Part shown: piece by piece, positions 8,336-16,961 of the stretch
Layout of the letters: every line of letters starts with the position of its first letter
Position numbering within the stretch: position 1 is the first letter of the stretch
Origin: Mucilaginibacter sp.
GTDB lineage: Bacteria; Bacteroidota; Bacteroidia; Sphingobacteriales; Sphingobacteriaceae
Assembly: GCA_028288125.1 (NCBI GenBank)
Contig: JAQBOH010000033.1
Span: 1 to 64,000, forward strand
Direction of reading: 5' to 3'
Length of the DNA: 64,000 nucleotides
Made by a program: the position numbers and the translations under genes
Notes under the pieces: model-generated
Told to the model about the DNA's origin: nothing
Seen by the model: the letters and a program-made list of their open reading frames with translations, nothing else
The model's database searches: none

Positions 8336-9270
8336 TTCAGCAGTTTTACAATAAGATCGTCACCAAAATATTTTTTTAAATGCGCTCCATTACCATGCAG
8401 CGTCCAAATCTGTTTGGGTTGAACGTGTTTTATGGCCTGTAAAATATCATTCCAATCCACATGGTCCGAAATAAACAAGGTGTCACGCTCGTTCACCTGT
8501 AAATTCTTCCACCCGGAAGCAAATAACCGCGTAACACCGGTTGCCCGTATATAGCTGTCAAAAGTAAACGGCGGAACGATATATACAAACTCCTCCTGCG
8601 TTTTCATCAGTTTTCGGCCATACACCTGGTATTTACCCGGCGGGAAGCCCATTTTCTCGTAAATGGCATTTATTGGCACAATACGGTGGTGCACCAGCAC
8701 TTTCTTCTGCGGGGCATAGGTATTGATGAGATTGATCAGCCGTTGGCTTTTACCAAGCCCATAGGCGCCGAGCAGTATATTTGTTTTAATGGCATTAAGC
8801 TTTTGTATTTCGGCGATGGGATCAGGATGCAATATGGCGGGATCGGCAAAGGTGCTTTCGGTAATTAATACGTCGGCTGTAACCCATTCAATGGGTTCGC
8901 ACGTAATATCGGCTTGCAGCTTATAATCGCCGGTATAGAGATATTTTACTCCCTCGTATTCCATCAGCACCTGGGCCGAACCCAGCATGTGCCCGGCAGG
9001 GATAAAGGTGAGTTGCACACCACCTATGATAAAAGGCTGATTATACTGAAGCGTGTAAAATACTTTAGCCGCGTTTTTACCATACCGAAGCTTCATAAAA
9101 GCCGCGGTGCCGGCGGTGCAGTATACCTTATCATTACCGCTGACAGCATGGTCGGCATGCGCGTGGGAAATAACTGCTACCGGCATCGGCTGTACAGGGT
9201 CGATATAAAAATCGCCATATTTACAGTAAAGGCCATTGGGGGTTATCGTAACAAAATCGTCTTGGGTCAT
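8332..9270 (-). CDS. MBL-fold metallo-hydrolase, ligase-associated exonuclease-like
   Basis: A 312-residue metallo-beta-lactamase-fold protein. The metal motif HAHADHA (about residue 36) and later PAGHMLGSAQV, TGDYK and SDHVDW fit the beta-CASP/Lexo group, and the opening ITPNGLYCKYGDFYIDP resembles the ligase-associated exonuclease family. That family normally sits beside an ATP-dependent DNA ligase and a helicase; neither is here, so a DNA-repair role is inferred from the family only. An RNA-processing role is the alternative. Coupled to the downstream DUF5522 gene. Confidence 0.8.
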   Translation of the reverse strand: MTQDDFVTITPNGLYCKYGDFYIDPVQPMPVAVISHAHADHAVSGNDKVYCTAGTAAFMKLRYGKNAAKVFYTLQYNQPFIIGGVQLTFIPAGHMLGSAQVLMEYEGVKYLYTGDYKLQADITCEPIEWVTADVLITESTFADPAILHPDPIAEIQKLNAIKTNILLGAYGLGKSQRLINLINTYAPQKKVLVHHRIVPINAIYEKMGFPPGKYQVYGRKLMKTQEEFVYIVPPFTFDSYIRATGVTRLFASGWKNLQVNERDTLFISDHVDWNDILQAIKHVQPKQIWTLHGNGAHLKKYFGDDLIVKLLN

Positions 9271-9363
9271 TAGATATTAAGCTTGAGGCATTAAGCGTTT
9301 GCTGTTGATTGAGGTATTTGTAGATTGGGCTTATTTTATAGTCAGCTGTAAATTTCCGAATGA

Positions 9364-9963
9364 CTAATGACCAATGACTACTGACGAAAAAACGCGGTGC
9401 AATTCCAATACCTGGGGAATCACCAATTGCATGTTATCGTTTTTAATGATATGGGCGGCCAGCGCGGTTTTCTGTTCTTCCGAAAATTGTTGGGCATTCC
9501 GGCTTTCCACTTCGGCGCGACTCAGTCCGTCCCTTTGCATTACACGTTTTATGCGATCTTCAAGCGGCGCTTGAACCATAACGGTATAGTCGCACAGTGT
9601 ATACGAATCACTTTCGAACAATAAAGCGGCTTCCTTTACAATATAAGGTGCATCTTTAATATTTGCCGCCCAGGCATCAAATGCCCCGAAGACGGCCGGG
9701 TGAACGAGCGCGTTTAACTCTTTTAGCTTAGCCTCGTTATTGAAAACAATGCCCGAAATGTATCTCCGGTTTAGCGCGCCATCTTCAAAATAAGCCTCAT
9801 TACCGAAAGCTGATTTAAGGCCCGCTATAAGCGCCGGGTCGGTCACCATTACTTTCTTTGCCTCATCGTCGGCATAAAAAACAGGCACGCCCAATATTTC
9901 AAATACCTTGCTGACGGTTGTTTTACCGCTACCCATATTGCCGGTTAAGCCTACTTTTAGCAT
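9364..9963 (-). CDS. coaE: Dephospho-CoA kinase
   Basis: Final step of coenzyme A synthesis: ATP-dependent phosphorylation of dephospho-CoA. 199 residues; P-loop GLTGNMGSGKTT at residues 5-16, then FYADDEAK and the lid region with QRDGLSRAEVESRN. Last gene of the minus-strand nusB-DUF1573-yajC-ybbR-coaE operon. The junction with ybbR carries a 20-bp tandem duplication that duplicates the start codon (see 9950-9989). Confidence 0.93.
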   Translation of the reverse strand: MLKVGLTGNMGSGKTTVSKVFEILGVPVFYADDEAKKVMVTDPALIAGLKSAFGNEAYFEDGALNRRYISGIVFNNEAKLKELNALVHPAVFGAFDAWAANIKDAPYIVKEAALLFESDSYTLCDYTVMVQAPLEDRIKRVMQRDGLSRAEVESRNAQQFSEEQKTALAAHIIKNDNMQLVIPQVLELHRVFSSVVIGH

Positions 9964-9989
9964 TACTTTCCTACTTTTAGCATTACTTT
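9950..9989. repeat. 20-bp tandem duplication at ybbR/coaE junction
   Basis: CCTACTTTTAGCATTACTTT occurs twice, exactly, at 9950-9969 and 9970-9989. On the minus strand each copy holds TAATGCTAAAAGTAGG. The first TAATG joins the ybbR stop to an ATG that opens a six-codon ORF (MLKVGK); its TAA overlaps the true coaE ATG in the same TAATG form. Confidence 0.9.
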
Positions 9990-10930
9990 TTTACAATGAA
10001 GTCGACATTTGCGGGTTCAATTTTTACGATCTTACAATATTTCGGAATCTTTGTTATGGTTACCGGCAGTACCTTATAATTGCGCAATCGCCAAAGATCG
10101 AGGTTGGCAGTAGCCTCAAAAAAATCCTCGTCAATTTCGGCATACCTGGTTAACGGAATAGTGAAAGTTACTTTAACCTTCTGCGGAAATATCTTTACAT
10201 TATCGTAACTGCGGTTATTGATCAATTTAACCGTTACGAACAATGCTTTTTCGGTAAACTCATCTACAGGTATCGACACCTGTACATTTCCAGGGTAAAC
10301 ACTCATATTCCCTTCGTTTACAGGGCGTAAGTTTATCTTCGTTTTAACGGTTTCGCCAACGCTATCCAATTTTAATGTATCCGAACTCCATTCGGCTATT
10401 TTATCTATAACCTTTTCGGGACCGGTGATGATAACGTAGGCGGGATTTATAGTAATATCACCAGCTTGCGAAAACTGGCGTTCATATCGTATAGCGGTTA
10501 TTACCTTTACAGGGACTCTTTTAACCTTCCGGTTCGAGAAATCAAAATAAAGCGTATCCGGATTAAAACCGGTTATTTGCTGGTCAAACTCTTTCCTGCT
10601 GTTGATCTGCTCCAACTGCGAGCTCAGCACCACATAGCTTTTATTTTCAAGCTGGCTTAAATCAACCGGGATAGATCTATTCCCGGCATTCATTTTTGAA
10701 AATAACATATCCCACCCGCTGCCGGTTAAATTAACACCCACCGTATCAGACTGCAATGAATGGAAGGCGCGCTTTTGCGGGGCGTTTTTAAACACCAGTA
10801 CCGCTTTAATTGAATATTTGTATGGATTGGACAAAACAGTAAATATCCATGCAAAAATGGCCAGCATCAGGCAGGTAAAAAACGCCGATACACGTCTGCG
10901 TTCAATTGCAGATAATTTTATTATTGCCAT
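9983..10930 (-). CDS. YbbR-like domain protein
   Basis: A 315-residue protein with one N-terminal membrane segment (about 14-32, SAFFTCLMLAIFAWIFTVL) followed by a long beta-rich region of YbbR/CdaR-type repeats facing the periplasm. In Firmicutes YbbR (CdaR) regulates the diadenylate cyclase CdaA; cdaA is not in this window, so that link is unproven here. It lies between yajC and coaE in the operon. An 87-bp gap before it holds an inverted repeat. Confidence 0.8.
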   Translation of the reverse strand: MAIIKLSAIERRRVSAFFTCLMLAIFAWIFTVLSNPYKYSIKAVLVFKNAPQKRAFHSLQSDTVGVNLTGSGWDMLFSKMNAGNRSIPVDLSQLENKSYVVLSSQLEQINSRKEFDQQITGFNPDTLYFDFSNRKVKRVPVKVITAIRYERQFSQAGDITINPAYVIITGPEKVIDKIAEWSSDTLKLDSVGETVKTKINLRPVNEGNMSVYPGNVQVSIPVDEFTEKALFVTVKLINNRSYDNVKIFPQKVKVTFTIPLTRYAEIDEDFFEATANLDLWRLRNYKVLPVTITKIPKYCKIVKIEPANVDFIVKK

Positions 10931-10946
10931 TTTTGAATTAGGTGAA

Positions 10947-11014
10947 AGGTAAAAGGCTAAAGGTGAAAGGCAAGATCATAACACCCTTCACCCTTCACCT
11001 TTAGCCTTTTACCT
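10947..11014. repeat. AGGTAAAAGGCTAAAGGTGAAAGG inverted repeat
   Basis: The arm at 10947-10970 is mirrored at 10992-11014 with a one-base gap, forming a long hairpin in the only sizeable gap of the nusB-coaE operon (between yajC and ybbR). A related single arm overlaps the end of the MFS gene near 27781-27819. Confidence 0.75.
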
Positions 11015-11017
11015 CGT

Positions 11018-11341
11018 CTATTTCGTAACCGCCGGCGGCGTGTTCAGCGCCTTTGAGGCTTCTAAAGATATAGCCGACTTGTCAAACCTTATCTTGGCGC
11101 CACCTTCGGTTTCAACCAAAAAGGTGGTTTCAGCAACCTCTGATATTCTGCCATGAATGCCGGCGGTTGTTATCACTTTGTCGCCTTTTTTCAGCTCGGT
11201 AACATATTTCTTTTGGTCCTTTTGTTTTTTTACCTGCGGACGTATCATAAAAAAGTAAAAAACCACCGCGATCAATCCAAACATGATCAATTGCTGGGTG
11301 CCAAAACCTGTAGAGGCCTGTAATAAAATAGTTGTTATCAT
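11018..11341 (-). CDS. yajC: Preprotein translocase subunit YajC
   Basis: Small inner-membrane accessory subunit of the SecDF-YajC complex. 107 residues with one membrane helix (LIMFGLIAVVFYFFMIRPQ, about 18-36) and the family signature QVKKQKDQKKYVTELKKGDKVITTAGIHG right after it. In Bacteroidota it is normally found between a DUF1573 gene and a YbbR gene, as here. Confidence 0.95.
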   Translation of the reverse strand: MITTILLQASTGFGTQQLIMFGLIAVVFYFFMIRPQVKKQKDQKKYVTELKKGDKVITTAGIHGRISEVAETTFLVETEGGAKIRFDKSAISLEASKALNTPPAVTK

Positions 11342-11359
11342 TTTATATATAAATTGTTT

Positions 11360-11779
11360 TTATTTCGCCGTTACTTCGCCAATTAAATGCACCATATGCT
11401 GTGACGGGATAGTGTTTGCCGTGATGGTGATCATTTTGTCCTGCAAACCCATTTTAGCGGCGCTGTTAAAGGTAACATGTACTGCTCCGCTTTCGCCCGG
11501 TTTAACCGGCGCGGTGGGCCATACAGGCTTGGTGCATCCGCACGTTGCAACAGCATCGATAATGATAAGGGGCGATTTCCCGGTATTCTTAAATTTAAAA
11601 TCATAAGTAACCTTATCGCCGGTTTTTATCTTACCGAAATCGTAGGTTTCTTTTTCAAATTTAATTACCGGGGCATTTTCAGCGTTGGCCGTGTTAACCG
11701 TAGTTGAGCCTTTGCCGGATTGATTGCAGGAGCTCAATAACATTCCTGCAGCTATTAAACCTATAAACAGTGTTTTCAT
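11360..11779 (-). CDS. DUF1573 lipoprotein
   Basis: 139 residues: a lipoprotein signal with lipobox MLLSSC (Cys18), then a DUF1573 immunoglobulin-like domain with FGKIKTGDKVTYDFKFKNTG and the conserved CGCTKP motif. It is probably anchored in the envelope; its function is unknown. It starts 3 bp downstream of the nusB stop and 18 bp before yajC, so it is co-transcribed with them. Confidence 0.9.
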   Translation of the reverse strand: MKTLFIGLIAAGMLLSSCNQSGKGSTTVNTANAENAPVIKFEKETYDFGKIKTGDKVTYDFKFKNTGKSPLIIIDAVATCGCTKPVWPTAPVKPGESGAVHVTFNSAAKMGLQDKMITITANTIPSQHMVHLIGEVTAK

Positions 11780-11782
11780 TTG

Positions 11783-12730
11783 TTATTCTATTAATCCTCT
11801 GCCTATTTTATTTATTTTATTTTGCGCTTTTAATTCGTATAAAATTTTGTCTAAGATACCGTTTATAAATGAATTACTCTTAGGCGTGCTAAACTCCTTG
11901 GATATTTCGAGATACTCATTGATCGTAACCTTTACAGGTACCGAAGCAAAATTAATAAATTCCGCGATAGCCATTTTCATTAATAATGTATCCATCATGG
12001 CAATACGTTCGGGCTCCCAGTTCTGGGTTTTCTGGCCGATCATTTCCTGGTATTCATCGTTGTGCCGTATGGTTTGTTCAAACAGGTTAACGATAAACTC
12101 CCTGTCTTCTTCCCAATTCCCGGTAACCTCGGCAAGCTTGTTTTGTTCAGGGTCGTCATATGCAAAGTTTTTAAACGTTTTTGCTATCAGGGCTTGTAAA
12201 ACGTCCTTATCAACCGGCCAGTAAATAAATTTATCCTCAAAAACCTGCTCGGCGAGCGACGATTTTAAAATTACCTTTTTGAATATAAATTTAATAATGT
12301 CTTTATCGGTTTGTATGGTATCGCCTGTTTTCCGGAGATATTCCTTATACTCTTCCGAGTTTTTGAGGATAATAAACAATGACTTGGCCAGCTCGGGCTC
12401 AAAGTCCCAGGCAACCTTATATTTTTTTACAGCAGAAAGGAATTCTTTATTTTGCTGAAGCGACGTTATGAAACGATTGCTTAGAATTTTGACGTCGGCA
12501 TGCAGGTCTTCAGCGGTAGGCAAATGCTTATTGGCCCGTTCCTCGGCGTCCGTTGAGGCATAACCGGCAACTTCCGAAATTAGTGAGAGCATCCAGATGT
12601 ACATTTCATACACTTTATCGATACTTTGCAGCAGATTTTTTTCATGCTGTTTAATGTCGCCGCTATTCGATTGGTGATAAGCGTATAACGACTGTAGAAC
12701 TTTTACCCTGAGGTGTCTGCGGTTTAACAT
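11783..12730 (-). CDS. nusB: Transcription antitermination factor NusB
   Basis: 315 residues, about twice E. coli NusB, as usual for Bacteroidota. The C-terminal third carries the NusB fold (LLKMAIAEFINFASVPVKVTINEYLEISKEFSTPKSNSFINGILDKI split over several helices), which binds rRNA boxA with NusE. The N-terminus LNRRHLRVKVLQSLYAY is also typical. First gene of the operon running to coaE. Confidence 0.93.
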   Translation of the reverse strand: MLNRRHLRVKVLQSLYAYHQSNSGDIKQHEKNLLQSIDKVYEMYIWMLSLISEVAGYASTDAEERANKHLPTAEDLHADVKILSNRFITSLQQNKEFLSAVKKYKVAWDFEPELAKSLFIILKNSEEYKEYLRKTGDTIQTDKDIIKFIFKKVILKSSLAEQVFEDKFIYWPVDKDVLQALIAKTFKNFAYDDPEQNKLAEVTGNWEEDREFIVNLFEQTIRHNDEYQEMIGQKTQNWEPERIAMMDTLLMKMAIAEFINFASVPVKVTINEYLEISKEFSTPKSNSFINGILDKILYELKAQNKINKIGRGLIE

Positions 12731-12789
12731 TTGTAAGAACGATTTTTAAGACGGCAGCCATAAGCAAAACACGTCTTTGTTTGTGTTAT

Positions 12790-13911
12790 TTAATAGGTTG
12801 ATTTAACTTTTTTAATATCTGCAATCCGCTTTTCTGCTATTTTATTCGCCGCGTCAATTGTAGAAATGCTTTCGGCGCCAGAAAGTTTTAAAACATTTCG
12901 CGTAGCCTCATAAATATTTTCTGTTAGCTGCAATGTACGCTTTTTACTAAAGCCCATCAATTCGGAATAGCAATTGATCAAACCGCCCGCGTTGATCACA
13001 TAATCCGGGGCGAATAAGATACCTTTCTCAAGCAGCATGCGCCCGTGAATACTTTCATTTTCCAATTGGTTATTTGCCGACCCCGCTATGATAGCGCACT
13101 GGAGTTTATTTATCGTTTCTGTATTAATAGTGGCCCCTAAAGCGCATGGCGAATAAATATCGGCGCCAATGTCAAAAATGCTATTGGCGGATACCACCTC
13201 GGCGCCATATTTTTTGGCCACCTGCCCAACACGCTCTTCGTTTATATCACTCGCGTAAACTTTTGCATTTTCGTCACGCAGCAGTTTTACCAAACTTTCG
13301 CCAACGTTGCCGATTCCTTGCACAATAATTGATCTGCCGGTTAAGTTATCGTTGCCATACAACTGTTTAACACAAGCCTTTATACCCATAAAAACGCCTA
13401 ATGCCGTAATGGGCGAAGGATCGCCGCTGCCGCCTATGGTTTCGGGTACACCGGTTACATGCTGGGTTTCCATCCGGATATACTCCATGTCCTTCGGATT
13501 GGTGCCCACGTCCACCGCCGTAATAAATTCCCCGTTAAGGTTTTTGATGTACCGCCCAAATTTGCGCAGTAAAGCTTCACTTTTATCCTTGCGCGAGTCG
13601 CCGATAATTACGGCCTTTCCCCCACCCAGATTTAAGCCGGTTATAGCGGCCTTATAAGTCATGCTTTTTGATAACCTTAGAACGTCATGCAAAGCATCAG
13701 TCTCGGTTTTATACGCCCACATGCGGGTACCGCCTAACGCGGGGCCAAGGGTGGTGTCATGAATAGCGATGATCGCCTTTAATCCGGTATCCGGATCGTT
13801 GCAGAATACAACTTTCTTATGCCCGTACGCCTCAAGCTGGCTAAATATCGTTTCGTTGGGGTTTTCGGCAGGCATCAGCAGTAAAAGTGAAGTGTTTTTC
13901 GGCTCGGACAA
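12790..13911 (-). CDS. Glu/Leu/Phe/Val dehydrogenase (leucine dehydrogenase-like)
   Basis: NAD-dependent oxidative deamination of a branched-chain or aromatic amino acid. 373 residues, the length of leucine/phenylalanine dehydrogenases rather than glutamate dehydrogenase. Motifs: MTYKAAITGLNLGGGKAVI with the catalytic-type lysine (about 83), TAVDVGTNPKDM, and Rossmann GIGNVGESL (about 188). Leucine as substrate is inferred from subfamily. A separate glutamate dehydrogenase lies at 30314. Confidence 0.88.
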   Translation of the reverse strand: MSEPKNTSLLLLMPAENPNETIFSQLEAYGHKKVVFCNDPDTGLKAIIAIHDTTLGPALGGTRMWAYKTETDALHDVLRLSKSMTYKAAITGLNLGGGKAVIIGDSRKDKSEALLRKFGRYIKNLNGEFITAVDVGTNPKDMEYIRMETQHVTGVPETIGGSGDPSPITALGVFMGIKACVKQLYGNDNLTGRSIIVQGIGNVGESLVKLLRDENAKVYASDINEERVGQVAKKYGAEVVSANSIFDIGADIYSPCALGATINTETINKLQCAIIAGSANNQLENESIHGRMLLEKGILFAPDYVINAGGLINCYSELMGFSKKRTLQLTENIYEATRNVLKLSGAESISTIDAANKIAEKRIADIKKVKSTY

Positions 13912-13948
13912 AAGTATGTGTTTTTTTTATTGCTGCAAAGTCTTTATT

Positions 13949-14090
13949 AGTCAGTAAAGTCCGGGAAAGACAGAAAAGTCCGAAGACGCATGTTTAAAGT
14001 TATAGTTTGTCGCCTTTGGTACTTCTTTGTACTTTTGATTTTTTCAGTTTAGAACTTCCCGGACTTTCGGACTTTGCTGACTTTCCGACT
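13949..14090. repeat. AGTC-type inverted repeat
   Basis: AGTCAGTAAAGTCCGGGAAAG (from 13949) is mirrored by CTTTCGGACTTTGCTGACT (about 14064-14083), with further AAGTCCG units on both sides. It fills the space between the divergent dehydrogenase and ABC transporter genes, so the promoters of one or both must lie within or beside it. Confidence 0.65.
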
Positions 14091-14098
14091 TAAAAAAC

Positions 14099-15886
14099 AT
14101 GAAAGATCTCGCGTACCTCAATAAATTTTTTTACAAATATCGCTGGCGGCTCATTCCCGGTGTGCTGTTCGTGATCATTTCTAACGTATTTGGGGTATTG
14201 CCCGCACAGGTTATACGTGTCGCATTTGACCTGGTGACCGAAAATATCGGGATGTTCCAGCTTTTCTCGGGGTTTGACAGGCAGCCGGTTATATATGACA
14301 TATTCGGCTCCAGTTTGCTGCTGTTTGGCGTGCTGGTTTTAATACTGGCCCTGCTGCGCGGGCTGTTCCTGTTTTTTATGCGGCAAACTATTATTTTGAT
14401 GTCGCGGCATATCGAATACGATCTTAAGAACGAAATATACAATCACTATCAGCAATTATCCCTTGCCTTTTACCGCCGCCACAATACCGGCGACCTGATG
14501 AACCGCGTAACCGAAGACGTAAGCCGGGTGCGCATGTATCTTGGCCCCGGCATTATGTACACCATTAATACAGTGGTGCTATTTATCATGGTGATATACG
14601 CCATGCTTACCGTTAACGTAAGACTTACCATATTTTCGGTGCTGCCCTTGCCGGTTTTGGCTGTGATAATTTACTACGTAAACAATATTATCCATTTCCG
14701 CAGCGAAAAAATACAACAGCGGCTCTCGGCACTGTCGAGCTTCGTCCAGGAGAATTTTTCAGGCATCCGGGTGATCAAGTCATATGTTCGTGAGGGGCAT
14801 GTGCGGAAAAGCTTTGCAGCAGAAAGTGAAAATTACAAAAGCCACTCAATGGAACTCGTAAAAGTACAGGCGCTGTTTTATCCCCTGATGATGCTATTGG
14901 TTGGCCTGAGCAATGTTATTACCATTTATATCGGCGGTATTGAAGTAATGAAGGGCAATATAACATCTGGTAACATTGCCGAGTTTATTGTTTACCTTAA
15001 CCTGCTTACTTTCCCTGTCATTGCATTAGGCTGGGTAACGTCGCTCATTCAGCGTGCGGCGGCATCCCAAAAACGGATCAATGAGTTTCTACATCAGCGA
15101 CCTGAAATTATTTCACCGAATGTTCCGGCGCAAATCGTTAAAGGCCGGATAGAATTTAATAACGTGTCGTTTATCTATCCCGACACAGGTATACAGGCGT
15201 TAATTAACGTTTCATTTGTGGCCAACCCCGGCGAAATGGTGGCCATAATCGGGCGTACGGGCTCGGGCAAGTCAACTATCGCCAATTTAATTATGCGAAT
15301 GTACGACACAACTGGCGGTGAAATTTTAATTGACGGGCAACCCATCAAACAGCTTAATCTCGAAAGTTTCCGCTCCCAAATTGGTTTTGTGCCGCAGGAA
15401 GTTTTCTTGTTTTCGGATACTATAGCCAATAACATTGCATTCAGCGCGGATGTTCTTGATATGTCTGTGGTTGAGCAGGCAGCTAAAGACGCGGCCGTTT
15501 ACAGTAACATTATGGAACTTGAGAATGGCTTCGATACCCTTATAGGTGAACGCGGCATCACGCTCTCGGGCGGGCAAAAGCAGCGTGTTTCCATCGCGCG
15601 GGCTGTCGTTAAACATCCGCGTGTGCTTATTTTTGATGATTGCCTTTCGGCGGTTGACACCCGCACCGAAGAAGAAATATTAAATAACCTCGGTCGTAAT
15701 ATGCATGGTAAAACAAGCATTATTATTTCGCACCGCATATCTACCATAAAAAACGCCGATAAGATTTTAGTGATAGATAACGGCCAAATTGTTGAACAGG
15801 GCACCCACCAGGACCTAATGGAACGAAGGAAAACGTATTTTGAATTGCATGAAAAACAGTTGCTTGAGGAAGAAGAAAATGCCTGA
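14099..15886 (+). CDS. ABC exporter, fused membrane and ATPase domains
   Basis: 595 residues: six-helix ABC membrane domain (about 1-320), then an ATPase with Walker A IGRTGSGKST (about 385), Q-loop VPQEV, signature LSGGQKQRV (about 490) and Walker B LIFDDCLSAVD. The residue after the Walker B aspartate is Asp instead of the catalytic Glu, as in the degenerate sites of YheI/MdlA-type heterodimeric exporters. No partner half-transporter is adjacent. Cargo unknown; drug or lipid export is the family guess. Confidence 0.9.
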   Translation: MKDLAYLNKFFYKYRWRLIPGVLFVIISNVFGVLPAQVIRVAFDLVTENIGMFQLFSGFDRQPVIYDIFGSSLLLFGVLVLILALLRGLFLFFMRQTIILMSRHIEYDLKNEIYNHYQQLSLAFYRRHNTGDLMNRVTEDVSRVRMYLGPGIMYTINTVVLFIMVIYAMLTVNVRLTIFSVLPLPVLAVIIYYVNNIIHFRSEKIQQRLSALSSFVQENFSGIRVIKSYVREGHVRKSFAAESENYKSHSMELVKVQALFYPLMMLLVGLSNVITIYIGGIEVMKGNITSGNIAEFIVYLNLLTFPVIALGWVTSLIQRAAASQKRINEFLHQRPEIISPNVPAQIVKGRIEFNNVSFIYPDTGIQALINVSFVANPGEMVAIIGRTGSGKSTIANLIMRMYDTTGGEILIDGQPIKQLNLESFRSQIGFVPQEVFLFSDTIANNIAFSADVLDMSVVEQAAKDAAVYSNIMELENGFDTLIGERGITLSGGQKQRVSIARAVVKHPRVLIFDDCLSAVDTRTEEEILNNLGRNMHGKTSIIISHRISTIKNADKILVIDNGQIVEQGTHQDLMERRKTYFELHEKQLLEEEENA

Positions 15887-16015
15887 GAATTTATTAAATC
15901 ACCATAAAACGTTCAAAAAGCTTGTAAAAAGTTTAATAATATTCAATTTAATACTTGCACTTTCAAAATTTATCTATATTTATGCAACCAAAACTAATTA
16001 CAATTAAAATTTATT

Positions 16016-16345
16016 ATGGGAGATTTTGAAAACAGAGAGCGTGAAGAGGTTTTTTCTAAGAAGGTGAGAGCCGGGAAGAGAACTTATTTTTTTGATGTAA
16101 AGGCAACACGGTCAAACGATTATTATGTTACCATTACCGAAAGCAAGAAGCGTTTGGAAGACGGCGTTTTTATCAAACACAAGATATTTTTATACAAAGA
16201 AGACTTTGAAAAATTTGCCGAAGGTTTAAAAGACACCATCGACTATATCAAAGCGAACCAGGAAGTTGTTGAAAAACGGTACGAATATACAGAAGCGCCT
16301 GAAGTAGCTAAAACGGCCGACGAAGATTTTTCTTTTGAAATATAA
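16016..16345 (+). CDS. PUR-family (DUF3276) nucleic-acid-binding protein
   Basis: 109 residues. The motif KKVRAGKRTYFFDVKATRSND followed by YYVTITESKK is the signature of DUF3276 proteins of Bacteroidota, related to eukaryotic Pur-alpha and thought to bind single-stranded DNA or RNA. Monocistronic, with its own upstream region and a perfect terminator right after the stop. The specific role is unknown. Confidence 0.92.
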   Translation: MGDFENREREEVFSKKVRAGKRTYFFDVKATRSNDYYVTITESKKRLEDGVFIKHKIFLYKEDFEKFAEGLKDTIDYIKANQEVVEKRYEYTEAPEVAKTADEDFSFEI

Positions 16346-16366
16346 TTTAAACTAAAGCTAAACCAG

Positions 16367-16405
16367 CAAACAAAAAAACCTGCTTAATGCAGGTTTTTTT
16401 GTTTG
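16367..16405 (+). terminator. Intrinsic terminator of the PUR-family gene
   Basis: CAAACAAAAAAACCTGC, loop TTAAT, GCAGGTTTTTTTGTTTG: a 17-bp perfect stem with A and T tracts on both sides, so it could stop transcription from either strand. It also lies downstream of the minus-strand small ORF at 16418. Confidence 0.9.
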
Positions 16406-16417
16406 TAGTATTTGCCG

Positions 16418-16516
16418 TTACTTATGTAATAAGGTTGCAGCGCCAATCCCAACCACGATAACAATAAAAAATATCATACGTATATTGTAACCAAAACGGT
16501 TGTTATGATTCCCCAT
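16418..16516 (-). CDS. Small single-helix membrane peptide, 32 aa
   Basis: Too short for the ORF track. ATG at 16516, translation MGNHNNRFGYN then a hydrophobic run IFFIVIVVGIGAATLL and stop TAA at 16418-16420: a short hydrophilic head and one membrane helix. It overlaps the end of the broken DUF5362-like gene by 14 bp, so it was probably translationally coupled to it. It ends just before the bidirectional terminator at 16367. Not a recognised family. Confidence 0.55.
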   Translation of the reverse strand: MGNHNNRFGYNIRMIFFIVIVVGIGAATLLHK

Positions 16517-16899
16517 AATTTAAAAAGGATTTTAACTTACCAAGCGCATGGCTTACGGAATCGGAAAATTTAATACCTTGTTTAATTTTCGACCCAAACT
16601 GATACAAATACAGGGAAAAGAAAAAATAAGTTACATCGATCAGGATATAAAAAAGTTACAAAACCACCGGCGCCCGCCATTAACGCAGCTGTGGTATTTT
16701 CAGGCTGCATTTGTGCCAGCCGTGTAAAAAGACTCCCGGCAAAAATTGCGACCAAAAGAAACAACCCGCAAATAATAAACCCGATTATACTTAAAAAGTA
16801 AGCCCATTTCCCGGCTTCAACAAAATAGCCCTGTGCTTCTAAAGTTAATACAATACCCGGCTAAGGGGCAGTTTGTTCAATCGCATCATTTGTCTCCAT
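16503..16899 (-). pseudogene. Broken DUF5362-like membrane protein gene
   Basis: From ATG 16899 the frame reads METNDAIEQTAP then TAG at 16861-16863 (CAG would restore PQPGIVL), then GIVLTLEAQGYFVEAGKWAYFLSIIG and two membrane helices. After GGFVTF a one-base loss in a T run shifts the frame; the other frame continues ILIDVTYFFFSLYL and FGSKIKQGIKFSDS to a TAA at 16503. The whole reads as a DUF5362-type small membrane protein with two lesions. The track ORF 16582-16764 is only the middle fragment. Confidence 0.75.
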
Positions 16900-16961
16900 T
16901 GTGTAAGGTTTAAGTTTTCCTAAAAGTATGAATACTACACAAATAAGCAATTGAATTTTAT

